A DNA stretch of 22,129 nt from Candidatus Aerophobota bacterium (GTDB lineage: Bacteria; Aerophobota; Aerophobia; Aerophobales; AE-B3A), in assembly GCA_030616535.1 (NCBI GenBank), contig JAUWXE010000005.1:1-22129 (forward strand). The letters run 5' to 3'. Shown here piece after piece: positions 1-7,553 of the stretch. The position numbers were made by a program, and so were the translations under genes. The notes under the pieces are model-generated. The model saw only the letters and a program-made list of their open reading frames with translations. It was not told the DNA's origin and did no database searches. Position 1 is the stretch's first letter. Every line of letters starts with the position of its first letter.

Positions 1-682
1 AAAGACCAATGTTTCCTTCCTGAATTAAATCCAAAAAGGGAACTCCTCTTCCTGTATATCTCTTAGCAAAGCTCACCACTAGTCTCAGGTTTGCTTTGAT
101 CATCTTATCTCGGTATTTTTCATAGCAGTACTTAGCTCCTCCAATCTCTTCCCGTAACTTAAAGAATTTTTCTTTATCCTTAAGGGGTCTTAAACTGTTT
201 CCTTCCTCTTTGTTCAACTCTAAAACAAGATTAGCCAGTTTTTCCATCTTTCGGGACTTCTTTTTTGCACCACGTAAAACATCTCTATCAATGCCTCTCC
301 TTCGGGAAAGCTCGTATAGATAAGGATTTTTTTCTGCCAGATTAGCTAGCTCCAGTAGCCTTCCTCGTAAGATTTTTCTGTTTTCTTTTATTTTCCTTCC
401 ATATTCTTTTTCTTCTTTGGGAGAGAGTAAGGAAGTTTTCCCAATTTCTTGCAGGTATCTTCCAATTCCATCATTGGCATCCATTCCCAACCCGGCTGAT
501 TTCTCAATTCCTTCCCCCTCTTCACCAATTATCTCAATTCCTTCTTTCTCAAATAGCTCAAATACGTCCTCAATCTCTTCCGGAGTGGAGATATCATTAA
601 GAATTTCCTTCTCCACCTCCTTATAGGTTAATTTACCATTTTTTTCGCCCTTAGCTAAAAGATTTTTTATCTTTTTCTTCAT
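1..682 (-). CDS. rpoD: RNA polymerase primary sigma factor RpoD, N-terminal 227 residues (C-terminus beyond the window)
   Basis: This is the housekeeping sigma factor that directs RNA polymerase to -35/-10 promoters. It reads from an ATG at 680-682 and is open to the left edge, so regions 2.3 to 4 are missing. Residues 1-55 are acidic/basic helical sequence typical of region 1.1. Residues about 71-98 match region 1.2 (GRYLQEIGKTSLLSPKEE). Residues 193-227 match regions 2.1-2.2 (KANLRLVVSFAKRYTGRG, then FLDLIQEGNIGL). Between them is a roughly 90-residue, Lys/Arg/Glu-rich non-conserved region. The start lies 4 bases after the dnaG stop, with GAGGTGAG just upstream overlapping the end of dnaG, so it is co-transcribed and probably translationally coupled. 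dgt-dnaG-rpoD is a known bacterial arrangement (macromolecular synthesis operon). Recognition is firm; only the extent is cut. Confidence 0.95.
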   Translation of the reverse strand, partial: MKKKIKNLLAKGEKNGKLTYKEVEKEILNDISTPEEIEDVFELFEKEGIEIIGEEGEGIEKSAGLGMDANDGIGRYLQEIGKTSLLSPKEEKEYGRKIKENRKILRGRLLELANLAEKNPYLYELSRRRGIDRDVLRGAKKKSRKMEKLANLVLELNKEEGNSLRPLKDKEKFFKLREEIGGAKYCYEKYRDKMIKANLRLVVSFAKRYTGRGVPFLDLIQEGNIGL

Positions 683-686
683 TAAC

Positions 687-2444
687 TCACCTCAACGAGA
701 TTTGTCTCTTTAAGTGGGTTAACTCCTCCCACCATTGATTAATTTTCTCTTCCTTCCCCTTTCTTTGACTTTCCTTTATGTTTTTCATTAATTCACTGAT
801 TCTCTCCTGGATCTTGCTTCTTTGCCATTTATTAATCAGGTCCAGAGCTAATTTCTCTTTATCATCTGTCTTAAAAGGGGACTTAGATAAAGAAAAAGAA
901 GAGATAATGCTAGATAGATTCTCCTCCCTCAACTGATTTATTAATCTGGAGAAAGACCTCTTTCCCTTCTTCCACGAAATAATGATTTCCTTAGCAATTC
1001 TGTGGTGGTCAGGATTAGTAAAGTTATCCAGATCCCATCTTTCTTCTACCAACTTTACTACCGCCTCATCATCCAGCATGAGCTGAAGAAGCATTCTTTC
1101 TCTTTTTTCCTGTCCATCTTCTATTTTAAGAAATTCCGGGCGAGAAAGAAAACCTCTCTCTTTCCTTTTGAATCTTTTAAACTCTGTGCGGATCATCTCT
1201 TCATCTAAATCTAACCGCTGGGAGAGACTCCTTACCAACTCTCCCAATGTTATTAAATTCCTCACCTTTGCCAATGTAGGAAAAATCTCTCCGATAATCG
1301 CTCTTTTATCCTCACGTCTCAAAGAAGGTCTTTTTTGGATCTCCAGGTTTAACCTATAATCAAAATAGGCTGGAGCCTCATTCCTTTTTTGTAAAAAAGA
1401 ACCTTCCCCCTCTTTGTTGACTAAATCGGCTGGATCTACACCTCGGGGCATGGAGATAATTCTTATCTCCAAGTCGTTCTCCAACAGAAGGTCTATACCT
1501 CTTAGCGTAGCGGAAATTCCAGCTTTGTCTTGATCGTAGGCAATAAAAACACGATCAGTATAGCGTTTAATGAGTCTCGCCTGGGAAGAAGTAAGAGATG
1601 TTCCCAGAGAGGCTACTGCGTTTCTTATTTCCCTTTGATAAAGGGCCATAACATCGGTGTATCCCTCCACCAGGATTACTTCCTCTTTCTGTCTTATCGC
1701 CTCCTTGCTAAGATTCAAACCATACAAAATTCGGCCTTTATCGAAAATAAGCGAGGAAGAAGAGTTGAGATACTTGGGTAAGGAGTTGTCCAAAATCCGA
1801 CCCCCAAAGCCACATATCCTCCCCTCGGGGGTAAAGATCGGGAAAATAAGGCGCTCCCGAAACCAGGCATACCAGCCGTCCTTTTTTTGAGAGGGAATCA
1901 AAAGAGACAGTTTTTTTAAGTTCTCCAGCGAAATTCCTTTTGCTTGGGCTATTTTCAGAAAATCTCTAGAGGCTGGCGCCCAGCCCACCCTAAATTTATC
2001 GATCATTTCCGGGGTGAACCCTCGCTGTTTCAAATAGTTTTTTACAGAGGCCATTCTCTTTAACTCTTGCTGGAAAAGGTCAGCTACTTTCTCATTGGTG
2101 CGATAAAGCTCTTCCTTTAAGATAGCCTTTCCCCCTTCTTCGTTGAAGGCAGCCACTGATATTCCCACTTTTTCCCCTATCATTTTTACTGCCTCAGGAA
2201 AGGAAATTTTCTCCCATTTCATGACAAAATTAAAGACGTTACCCCCTGCTGCGCAACCAAAACAATGAAATAGCTGTTTTTCAGAAGAAACCATAAAAGA
2301 AGGAGTTTTCTCCTGATGAAAAGGGCACAAGGCCTTATAGTTTTTTCCTGCTTTTCTTAAGGGCAGATAATGCGAGATTACTTCTACAATATCTGCTCGT
2401 TCGCTAATTCTATCAATCAGCCCATCAGAAATGTAACTTGCCAT
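687..2444 (-). CDS. dnaG: DNA primase DnaG
   Basis: Primase lays down RNA primers for replication and works with the replicative helicase. The 585-residue length is normal. The N-terminal CHC2 zinc-binding domain has C40, H43, C61 and C64 (CPFH and CFGC). The RNA-polymerase core follows, with ERLIFPI near 197. The TOPRIM domain has the catalytic Glu in EGYTDV (260-265) and the metal-binding acidic pair in YDQDKAG (303-309), followed by DPADLV. The C-terminal about 150 residues are helical and charged, as expected for the helicase-binding domain. The gene begins directly after the dgt stop codon and ends 4 bases before rpoD, so all three are likely made from one transcript. No key residue is missing. 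Confidence 0.97.
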   Translation of the reverse strand: MASYISDGLIDRISERADIVEVISHYLPLRKAGKNYKALCPFHQEKTPSFMVSSEKQLFHCFGCAAGGNVFNFVMKWEKISFPEAVKMIGEKVGISVAAFNEEGGKAILKEELYRTNEKVADLFQQELKRMASVKNYLKQRGFTPEMIDKFRVGWAPASRDFLKIAQAKGISLENLKKLSLLIPSQKKDGWYAWFRERLIFPIFTPEGRICGFGGRILDNSLPKYLNSSSSLIFDKGRILYGLNLSKEAIRQKEEVILVEGYTDVMALYQREIRNAVASLGTSLTSSQARLIKRYTDRVFIAYDQDKAGISATLRGIDLLLENDLEIRIISMPRGVDPADLVNKEGEGSFLQKRNEAPAYFDYRLNLEIQKRPSLRREDKRAIIGEIFPTLAKVRNLITLGELVRSLSQRLDLDEEMIRTEFKRFKRKERGFLSRPEFLKIEDGQEKRERMLLQLMLDDEAVVKLVEERWDLDNFTNPDHHRIAKEIIISWKKGKRSFSRLINQLREENLSSIISSFSLSKSPFKTDDKEKLALDLINKWQRSKIQERISELMKNIKESQRKGKEEKINQWWEELTHLKRQISLR

Positions 2445-3587
2445 TTATCCCCATCCCTGCGGAAGGAAATACCTCCGGTAAAGACCAAGAGCATATTGGT
2501 CAGTCATCCCTGCAACATAATCGACCGCTATCCTCCTTCTCCCTTCCCTTTTGATACTGGTTTTTAAAGAAGGGGGAAAAAGATCAACATGATTGAGATA
2601 AAACTTGTAAAGATCGATTACTACTCGGTAAGCCTTTTCCACCTCCTGCACTAAAATTGGTGATGTATAAACCTCCTCATACATAAAGTCTCTTAACTGG
2701 TTAAATGCGCTAAGAATCCTCTGGCTCATTTTAAGATGGGGGCTATCCCGGCTTTGGTCAACCACATCCTGCACCAAGGTATCTATCCGCTTCCTATTCG
2801 TACTTCCCAGAACCTTTATGGCCTCCCTTGGTAGGTCATTCTCTCTAATTATTTCTGCCCTTAGAGCATCATCTATATCGTGATTCACATAAGCGAGAGG
2901 ATCGGCTATTTTCACAACTTCCGCCTCCAGGGTATGAGGATGAGTTCCACTTTTAGGACTGAGTATCTTTTCCTTCTCCTGGGAATGATTTAGAATGCCG
3001 TCCCTTACCTCCCAGGTTAAATTCAGTCCTTCTTTTCCTTCCAGCTTCTCCGCTACCCTTAGACTCTGTTCGTTGTGTCGAAAACCACCAGGATGAACAT
3101 CATTTAAAGCATCTTCTCCAGTGTGACCAAAAGGAGTATGTCCCAGATCATGACCTAGAGCAATTGCTTCCGTCAGGTCTTCGTTTAGTCTGAGAGTACG
3201 GGAGATGGTACGGGCAATCTGGCTTACCTCTAGGGTGTGAGTGAGCCGAGTGCGATAATGATCACCAAAAGGGGCAATAAACACCTGAGTCTTATGCTTC
3301 AGACGGCGAAATGCTTTTGAATGGATGATTCTATCCCGATCTCTTTGAAACTCTGTTCTTAGAGGACAGGGATTCTCTTTTCTTTTCCGGCCCTTACTCT
3401 GCCTACTCTTGCTCCCATAAGGAGAAAGATATTGCTCCTCGTATTCTTCCTGGGCAATTCTATCAAATAAGATATTCAAGGGAGGAAATATCCCCTCTTG
3501 ACGGCTCGATCGGCAAAGCCGACTCTCGCTTCGCTCGAGCAAGTCGAGCCTGCTCCCCTCTTTTTTTTCTGATATCTGGTCTGCCAA
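2445..3587 (-). CDS. dgt: dGTPase-like HD-domain triphosphohydrolase (Dgt) with an in-frame inserted palindrome near its start
   Basis: This family hydrolyses dGTP or other dNTPs to the nucleoside and triphosphate. The diagnostic block RTEFQRDRDRIIHSKAFRRL (residues 78-97) is followed by H117, the HD pair H146-D147 in GHDLGHTPFGH, and a later HDIDD segment that supplies the last metal ligand. The listed start is TTG (3585-3587), two codons after an in-frame TAA, without a convincing ribosome site. Family members usually begin about 8-10 residues before the segment YLSPY (residues 53-57), so about 40 residues here are extra. About 20 of these (near 10-30) come from the palindromic insertion described separately. 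A second TTG at residue 38 (about 3474-3476), preceded by GAGGGG, may be the true start, which would place the insertion in the leader. The product is clear; the start is not. Confidence 0.88.
   Translation of the reverse strand: MADQISEKKEGSRLDLLERSESRLCRSSRQEGIFPPLNILFDRIAQEEYEEQYLSPYGSKSRQSKGRKRKENPCPLRTEFQRDRDRIIHSKAFRRLKHKTQVFIAPFGDHYRTRLTHTLEVSQIARTISRTLRLNEDLTEAIALGHDLGHTPFGHTGEDALNDVHPGGFRHNEQSLRVAEKLEGKEGLNLTWEVRDGILNHSQEKEKILSPKSGTHPHTLEAEVVKIADPLAYVNHDIDDALRAEIIRENDLPREAIKVLGSTNRKRIDTLVQDVVDQSRDSPHLKMSQRILSAFNQLRDFMYEEVYTSPILVQEVEKAYRVVIDLYKFYLNHVDLFPPSLKTSIKREGRRRIAVDYVAGMTDQYALGLYRRYFLPQGWG
3491..3562. repeat. 54-bp palindromic mini-element flanked by a 9-bp direct repeat, inside the 5' end of dgt
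   Basis: The 9-mer TCCCCTCTT occurs at 3491-3499 and exactly again at 3554-3562, as a target-site duplication would. Between them, 3500-3553 (54 bp) is much more GC-rich than its surroundings and has imperfect 10-bp terminal inverted repeats (GACGGCTCGA against GCAGGCTCGA read from the other end, 8 of 10 identical; core 3503-3509 and 3544-3550). Inside are two more hairpins: CGGC-aaa-GCCG (3511-3521), and CTCG/CGAG around a CTTCGCT loop (3525-3539). The folded form would be a three-way junction. Insert plus one duplication is 63 bp, or 21 codons, so the reading frame is kept. I infer a non-autonomous palindromic element; the family is unknown. Confidence 0.75.
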
Positions 3588-3669
3588 GGTTTACTTGATA
3601 ACAATTCAGAGAAATTATTGAAATTCCTGAATCTAGCTGTTTTGGGTTTCAACTATGAGAAATCCCTTC

Positions 3670-4602
3670 TCACTCCTGGGGCATTTCCATCCCCGGGGGA
3701 AGTTGGATGCCTTCAGGCAAAGAAGGCATCTGGGGCATTTTGAACATTGGCTCTTCTGGTTTTAACGTACTCCCATCGAACAGAGCGTCGGGAAGACCAG
3801 TATTAACTTCCATCTTGGTGACTATCATCTCTCCCTCCAGGGATGCTCCCCTCATGGCCTGCATCATCTGTTTTTCCTCGGGGCTCATATCGGGTATCTC
3901 CATTTCTATTTTGTATGTCATTTTGTGATGAACGAGCATGGTCTCCACCGGGCGATAATCTTTGAGATTCCATGATCTTTTCGTAGTCATCTCTTTTCCT
4001 TCCTCAGAGGTTCCGATCATTACTATTTGCATCCTCATAAACACCCAGTTTTCAGCATTAATCCACATCTTTGCCCATCCCGACCATTCCCCTTCTGGTG
4101 GAGGTCCACCCGCTAACCTTTTTATTCCTTCGGTCAAATCATCCATTTTCAAGACATGGGCCTTCTCCCCGTCCATCTTTTCTGTACCAAGGTAATGCAT
4201 TTGGGAAAGATCTAAAACTTCCCATATCCGAGTCCAATCAGAAGTATAATCTCGTTTCTCCTTTTTTACTTCGCCGGTCATAGGATCATGTGACCACTCA
4301 TATAGCCCGTCATATATGGTTACCATGGTCTTGCCCATTACCTTAGCCTCGGTACGAGTCTTGTAGACCGTCTTTCCGGCAATTTTTGCTCTCTTTTGAT
4401 AGATTGTTGTTTCGCCCATTCTTGCCATCAGGCCCCCGGAGCCTTTGGTAACCCTAGTCAGGTCGTCAATTCCTCTCATCTGCTGTTCGTAAGCTTGGCG
4501 CATGCTATTGATGACCTCCTGGGCACTCATTTTGGCAAAGCACGGTACAGTTAAATAAAGAATCAATCCACCTACAATGATTATCATCGCTTTTCTTTTC
4601 AT
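3670..4602 (-). CDS. Exported LolA-like (outer-membrane lipoprotein-sorting type) protein
   Basis: A 310-residue secreted protein. Residues 1-24 form a clear signal peptide: MKRK, a hydrophobic run, then CFA before the mature Lys. The mature part starts with a helix (AQEVINSMRQAYEQQ) and continues as alternating beta-rich segments, with motifs common in LolA-like proteins such as YDGLYEWSHDP and MWINAENW. This fold carries lipoproteins or lipids across the periplasm and implies an outer membrane, although the subfamily function is unknown. The last about 35 residues are Met/Pro-rich and probably disordered. The ATG at 4600-4602 has GGAG six bases upstream. The gene follows cvpA by 15 bases and precedes dgt by about 80, so it sits inside the operon. 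The LolA-like fold assignment is by pattern only. Confidence 0.62.
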   Translation of the reverse strand: MKRKAMIIIVGGLILYLTVPCFAKMSAQEVINSMRQAYEQQMRGIDDLTRVTKGSGGLMARMGETTIYQKRAKIAGKTVYKTRTEAKVMGKTMVTIYDGLYEWSHDPMTGEVKKEKRDYTSDWTRIWEVLDLSQMHYLGTEKMDGEKAHVLKMDDLTEGIKRLAGGPPPEGEWSGWAKMWINAENWVFMRMQIVMIGTSEEGKEMTTKRSWNLKDYRPVETMLVHHKMTYKIEMEIPDMSPEEKQMMQAMRGASLEGEMIVTKMEVNTGLPDALFDGSTLKPEEPMFKMPQMPSLPEGIQLPPGMEMPQE

Positions 4603-4617
4603 TGAGTTCTCCTTACC

Positions 4618-5187
4618 TCATCCGCCTCTTTTTTCTAATTTCTTATCCTGAGGCACCAGTTTCTTGAATCTGTTTAATCCTTCCATAAACTTCTTAGCTT
4701 TACCCGGGGCAACAGAGATCACACTATTATAAACAAAGGGGCCCACTTTTATTAAATAAGGACTTAAAGTGGAACCCCTCATCCATTTACTCGTCTTATC
4801 AGAGAGGGGGGAAATGGTTAAGAAAATGAGGATTACGCTACAGATCAATGATCCCTCTACCAGTCCTAAAAGAAACCCTCCTCCCTGATCCAGACCCTTG
4901 ACAGGGGAATACTTAGATGCCTTGTGAAGAATTATTCCTGCTATACCACCAAGCAAAGCTACTGTTATAAAGATAATGCCGAAGCTCAAAACGTTTGCTA
5001 TCTTAAGAGAAAGATTAGGAAAATTACTAACTATAATTTTCCCTACCGCCTCGTAGCGGTTAATGGCTATTATAAGGCCGACGAAAATGCCTGCCAGGCC
5101 AAAGCCCTCCTTGAAGAGACCCCTCACTGCTCCCCGGATGACAAATGCAACTATTAAAGCGATCCAGATCACGTCTAGCCAGTTCAT
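4618..5187 (-). CDS. cvpA: CvpA family membrane protein
   Basis: A 189-residue inner-membrane protein with the CvpA signature start (MNWLDVIWIALIVAFVIRGA, then RGLFKEGFGLAG) and four or more hydrophobic segments at about 5-25, 28-45, 62-88 and 97-125. The tail is basic and cytosolic. CvpA proteins were named for colicin V production in E. coli; their molecular role is still unclear and has been linked to envelope integrity. The start codon overlaps the zapA stop by 4 bases (ATGA), a sign of coupled translation. The pairing zapA-cvpA is common in bacteria and supports both calls. Length and topology are ordinary. Confidence 0.85.
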   Translation of the reverse strand: MNWLDVIWIALIVAFVIRGAVRGLFKEGFGLAGIFVGLIIAINRYEAVGKIIVSNFPNLSLKIANVLSFGIIFITVALLGGIAGIILHKASKYSPVKGLDQGGGFLLGLVEGSLICSVILIFLTISPLSDKTSKWMRGSTLSPYLIKVGPFVYNSVISVAPGKAKKFMEGLNRFKKLVPQDKKLEKRGG

Positions 5188-5447
5188 TTAGCTTCTTTCT
5201 CGATTTTTTTTATTAGCTGCTGCACCCTTTCCCTGGCTTTTCTGGTTTTTTCCCTTAATTTATAAAGTTCATCGGCGATATTTAGACAGGCGAGAATACT
5301 TATCTGTTCACCCGCTCTTTCAGGTATGGAAGAGGCTATCCTCCTAACCTTATTATCAACATAAGCAGCTATTGTTTTGAGGTATTCCTCATCTTCATTA
5401 ACTTTAAGGTTATATTCCTTGTCGAAGATACGAACTCTCACCCCCAT
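5184..5447 (-). CDS. zapA: Cell division protein ZapA
   Basis: ZapA binds and bundles FtsZ at the division ring. The 87-residue protein has the family's N-terminal strand pattern (VRVRIFDKEYNLKVNEDEEYLKTIA), a middle helix (AAYVDNKVRRIASS), the segment ISILACLNIADELYKL, and a C-terminal coiled coil of Lys/Arg/Glu heptads. I chose the ATG at 5445-5447. It has GGGAG about 12 bases upstream and leaves about a 20-base leader after the promoter at 5473-5503. An in-frame TTG at 5463-5465 would add six residues but would lie almost at the transcription start. It is the first gene of the zapA-cvpA-LolA-dgt-dnaG-rpoD run, so division, replication and transcription genes share one promoter. Confidence 0.87.
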   Translation of the reverse strand: MGVRVRIFDKEYNLKVNEDEEYLKTIAAYVDNKVRRIASSIPERAGEQISILACLNIADELYKLREKTRKARERVQQLIKKIEKEAK

Positions 5448-5472
5448 TTTACCAAATACTCCCAATTTTACT

Positions 5473-5503
5473 ATTATAATACTAGAAAAATCGAAAATGT
5501 CAA
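5473..5503 (-). promoter_or_regulatory. Sigma70-type promoter for the zapA-rpoD operon
   Basis: On the minus strand, a perfect -35 TTGACA (5498-5503) is followed after 16 bases by TATTAT (5476-5481). An overlapping TATAAT (5473-5478) gives 19-base spacing. The predicted start of transcription is near 5468, about 20 bases before the zapA ATG. Confidence 0.72.
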
Positions 5504-5577
5504 GTCCTTTGCGTCATCCAATGCTATTCTAGTAGCATCGGCGGCAGGCGAAGGGGAGCTCTTAATCTTCCTCCTTT

Positions 5578-6492
5578 CTAATGGTAGTATCTTTCTCCAC
5601 TATGAACTTCAGTCCTTATTTTGTGCTTTTTCTCTAAAACCTCTATGTATTTAATTATCTCATTTCGGTGTAGTCCCAGACAATGGGAGATATCAACCAG
5701 TGTGAGAGGTCGTCTTTTAACCATGCTCAGTATCATCTTCTCTACATCCCTTTTATAGACTTTCTGGGTAGGTCTTTTAAATTTAGCAATGATCTCACAC
5801 TTCTCTCCCAAGATCGTCTTTATATTCTTTAAATCTTCTGTACTCAAAGGTCGAGCAAATTCCTCTGCCGGAGGACGAATAACAGTATTTAATTGGATCT
5901 TTTCAAGGTTCATCTCCTTAATTACCTGGGCTGTCTTTTCTATTTCCTCTAGAGAATCATTTATTCCCTTAACCACCATAATCTCTAACCAGACCTTACC
6001 ATTAAACTCTTGAGAAAAACTATCTATCCCGGTGATGACTTTCTCAATCTTTAGGGAGGGATGAGGGCGATTTATCATCTTGAAGATTTCCTGGGTTACT
6101 GTATCTAAAGAGGGAATCACTAAATCTGCCCCCATCAAGTCTTCCCGCATCCTGGGTTGGTAGAGCAGAGTTCCATTGGTCAGTATGGCTAAAGGGATTG
6201 AGGTTAGTTCCTTAATCCGGTTAATCATCCTTCTGATCTCAGAATTTAAGGTGGGTTCCCCGGAACCGGAGAAGGTAATATAATCGATCCTTTTCCCTTC
6301 TTGAAGAACCTCTTCTATCTCCCTTAAGATATCATCGGCAGCTATATACTCCTTTCTTTGGATGGTCTTATTAGTTGTCCTTCCCAGTTGGCAATAGATG
6401 CAGTCAAGGCTACAGGTCTTAAAGGGAATTGTATCTACCCCTAAGGAAAAACCCAGTCTTCTAGAAGGTACCGGCCCGAATATCTGAGCCAT
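5578..6492 (-). CDS. Radical SAM protein with C-terminal winged-helix domain
   Basis: A 304-residue iron-sulfur enzyme. The cluster motif CxxxCxxC is C27, C31, C34 (CSLDCIYC), followed by the SAM-binding segment TFSGSGEPTLN. The opening FGPVPSRRLGFSLGVD is characteristic of a COG0731-like group of radical-SAM proteins related in name to wybutosine enzymes, but their substrate is not known in bacteria like this. The last about 55 residues look like a winged helix (ILSMVKRRPLTLVDISHCLG, then HRNEIIKYIEVLEKK), hinting at nucleic-acid binding or regulation. The start ATG follows the cooC stop by one base, so the two proteins are almost certainly co-expressed; a role with a metalloenzyme or RNA modification is possible. 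The fold is firm, the reaction unknown. Confidence 0.85.
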   Translation of the reverse strand: MAQIFGPVPSRRLGFSLGVDTIPFKTCSLDCIYCQLGRTTNKTIQRKEYIAADDILREIEEVLQEGKRIDYITFSGSGEPTLNSEIRRMINRIKELTSIPLAILTNGTLLYQPRMREDLMGADLVIPSLDTVTQEIFKMINRPHPSLKIEKVITGIDSFSQEFNGKVWLEIMVVKGINDSLEEIEKTAQVIKEMNLEKIQLNTVIRPPAEEFARPLSTEDLKNIKTILGEKCEIIAKFKRPTQKVYKRDVEKMILSMVKRRPLTLVDISHCLGLHRNEIIKYIEVLEKKHKIRTEVHSGERYYH

Positions 6493-6493
6493 C

Positions 6494-7264
6494 TTATGCC
6501 TCTTTCTTTTCCTGATCTATCTTCTCCATGGTTTTTTTTACCGAGACAAATGCTGGGGAATCTTCGGGTAGATCCAGCAAAGATTTTCCATTGAAAGTAT
6601 ATTCTTCGAGCCTTTTATCATAATTTATTTTTCCCAGATATCTTAACCCCGTTCTCTTTTCAATCAATCCCTCCAAATCTTGAGAAACTTTATAATTAGC
6701 CACAGCATAAAAATTGTTATATTTTATTCCGATTTCCTCTGCGATTCTGCCGGCTCTTTTTACGTTATCAAAAGATTTCTTTGATGGATCAATTATGGCA
6801 AACATGTCATTTACCTTGGGCATTATTTTCCGGTTCAGGTGTTCCAATCCTGCCGGAGAATCAATGAGTGTATAATCATAATTTCTTGACAGTTTAGGGA
6901 TAATCAACCTTAAAATGTTGTTTGGTTGGCAGTAACAACCCTCAGTCCATTTCGTTCCCAGGGAAAACAGGTCAAAGCCGGTACCTTCGTATAAACAGGT
7001 ATGAAACATATATTCGATTTGATTTGGACGAGGTAAAGATTTCAGTTCTTCAGGAACTTCTCCTTCCTGAATATCAAAGAGGACACTTGATATTGTTTTT
7101 ACCTTCTCTTTTTCTAAATTAACGCCAATCATTTCCGCTAGATTCTCATCTGGATCTGCATCAATCAGAAGCAAGGAATTTTTGGGCCTCAAGTATTTAG
7201 TTAATAGCGCAATAAAACTGGTTTTCCCCGATCCACCCCTGCCTGTTGAAACTATTGATTTCAT
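6494..7264 (-). CDS. cooC: CooC-type nickel-insertion ATPase (CO dehydrogenase maturation)
   Basis: CooC is a MinD-like dimeric ATPase that helps load nickel into the C-cluster of CO dehydrogenase. The 256-residue protein has the deviant Walker A GRGGSGKTS (8-16), the IDADPDENL segment (34-42) typical of CooC, the metal-binding CxC (C110 and C112 in GCYC) known from Carboxydothermus CooC1, and a DSPAG switch motif. A general ParA/MinD protein is less likely because of the CxC and the ADPDENL element. The substrate enzyme is not in the window. The gene is followed after one base by the radical-SAM gene and preceded by a 73-base gap. Its presence suggests an anaerobe using CO dehydrogenase/acetyl-CoA synthase. 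Confidence 0.85.
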   Translation of the reverse strand: MKSIVSTGRGGSGKTSFIALLTKYLRPKNSLLLIDADPDENLAEMIGVNLEKEKVKTISSVLFDIQEGEVPEELKSLPRPNQIEYMFHTCLYEGTGFDLFSLGTKWTEGCYCQPNNILRLIIPKLSRNYDYTLIDSPAGLEHLNRKIMPKVNDMFAIIDPSKKSFDNVKRAGRIAEEIGIKYNNFYAVANYKVSQDLEGLIEKRTGLRYLGKINYDKRLEEYTFNGKSLLDLPEDSPAFVSVKKTMEKIDQEKKEA

Positions 7265-7337
7265 CTTTGTTCTTCTAGTAATTCGCTAATTTAAAAACTG
7301 GCAGTTCTTTGGGTACTGTAATTCAACTTTCCTCTCT

Positions 7338-7550
7338 TTACCACCGCTTCCCTTTATCCTTAAAGGTTCTGATGAATCTTTCGATGGAGCGGTCATAGGT
7401 TCTCTCTATATCATCAGGAAAAAAACAGGCCGGTAGTTCTCCCATTCTCCAATGATAGGAGATACACTCACAGCAGATTCCTTTTCTATCGCAGGGTTCA
7501 TAAGTACAGTTGCATTTTTTCTTATTTTCCTCTATACTGCATTCCCGCAT
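7338..7550 (-). CDS. Small Cys-rich DUF6485-like protein
   Basis: A 70-residue protein of unknown function. It has seven cysteines, six of them crowded into residues 13-29 plus one at ACFFP (CNCTYEPCDRKGICCECI, then GELPACFFP), and ends in a charged helix (RTYDRSIERFIRTFKDKGKRW). The arrangement suggests a Zn or Fe-S site. The pattern matches my memory of DUF6485, found mostly in anaerobes. The ATG at 7548-7550 lies 3 bases after the queF stop and uses a GGGAGG ribosome site inside the end of queF, so translation is coupled. No function should be assigned. Confidence 0.7.
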   Translation of the reverse strand: MRECSIEENKKKCNCTYEPCDRKGICCECISYHWRMGELPACFFPDDIERTYDRSIERFIRTFKDKGKRW

Positions 7551-7553
7551 AGT

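Noticed and set aside
3604..3632. ATTCAG/CTGAAT inverted repeat between the LolA-like gene and dgt
   Set aside because: Only 6 bp with an unpaired 17-base centre and no T-run; probably chance in AT-rich sequence.
5521..5538. Inverted repeat ATGCTA/TAGCAT after the radical-SAM gene, considered as a terminator
   Set aside because: The stem is AT-rich, 6 bp, and no T-run follows on the minus strand.
5540..5577. AGGAGG-like ribosome site just after the radical-SAM stop
   Set aside because: No ATG, GTG or TTG follows at a suitable distance; an ATT-started 30-codon frame is too weak to call.
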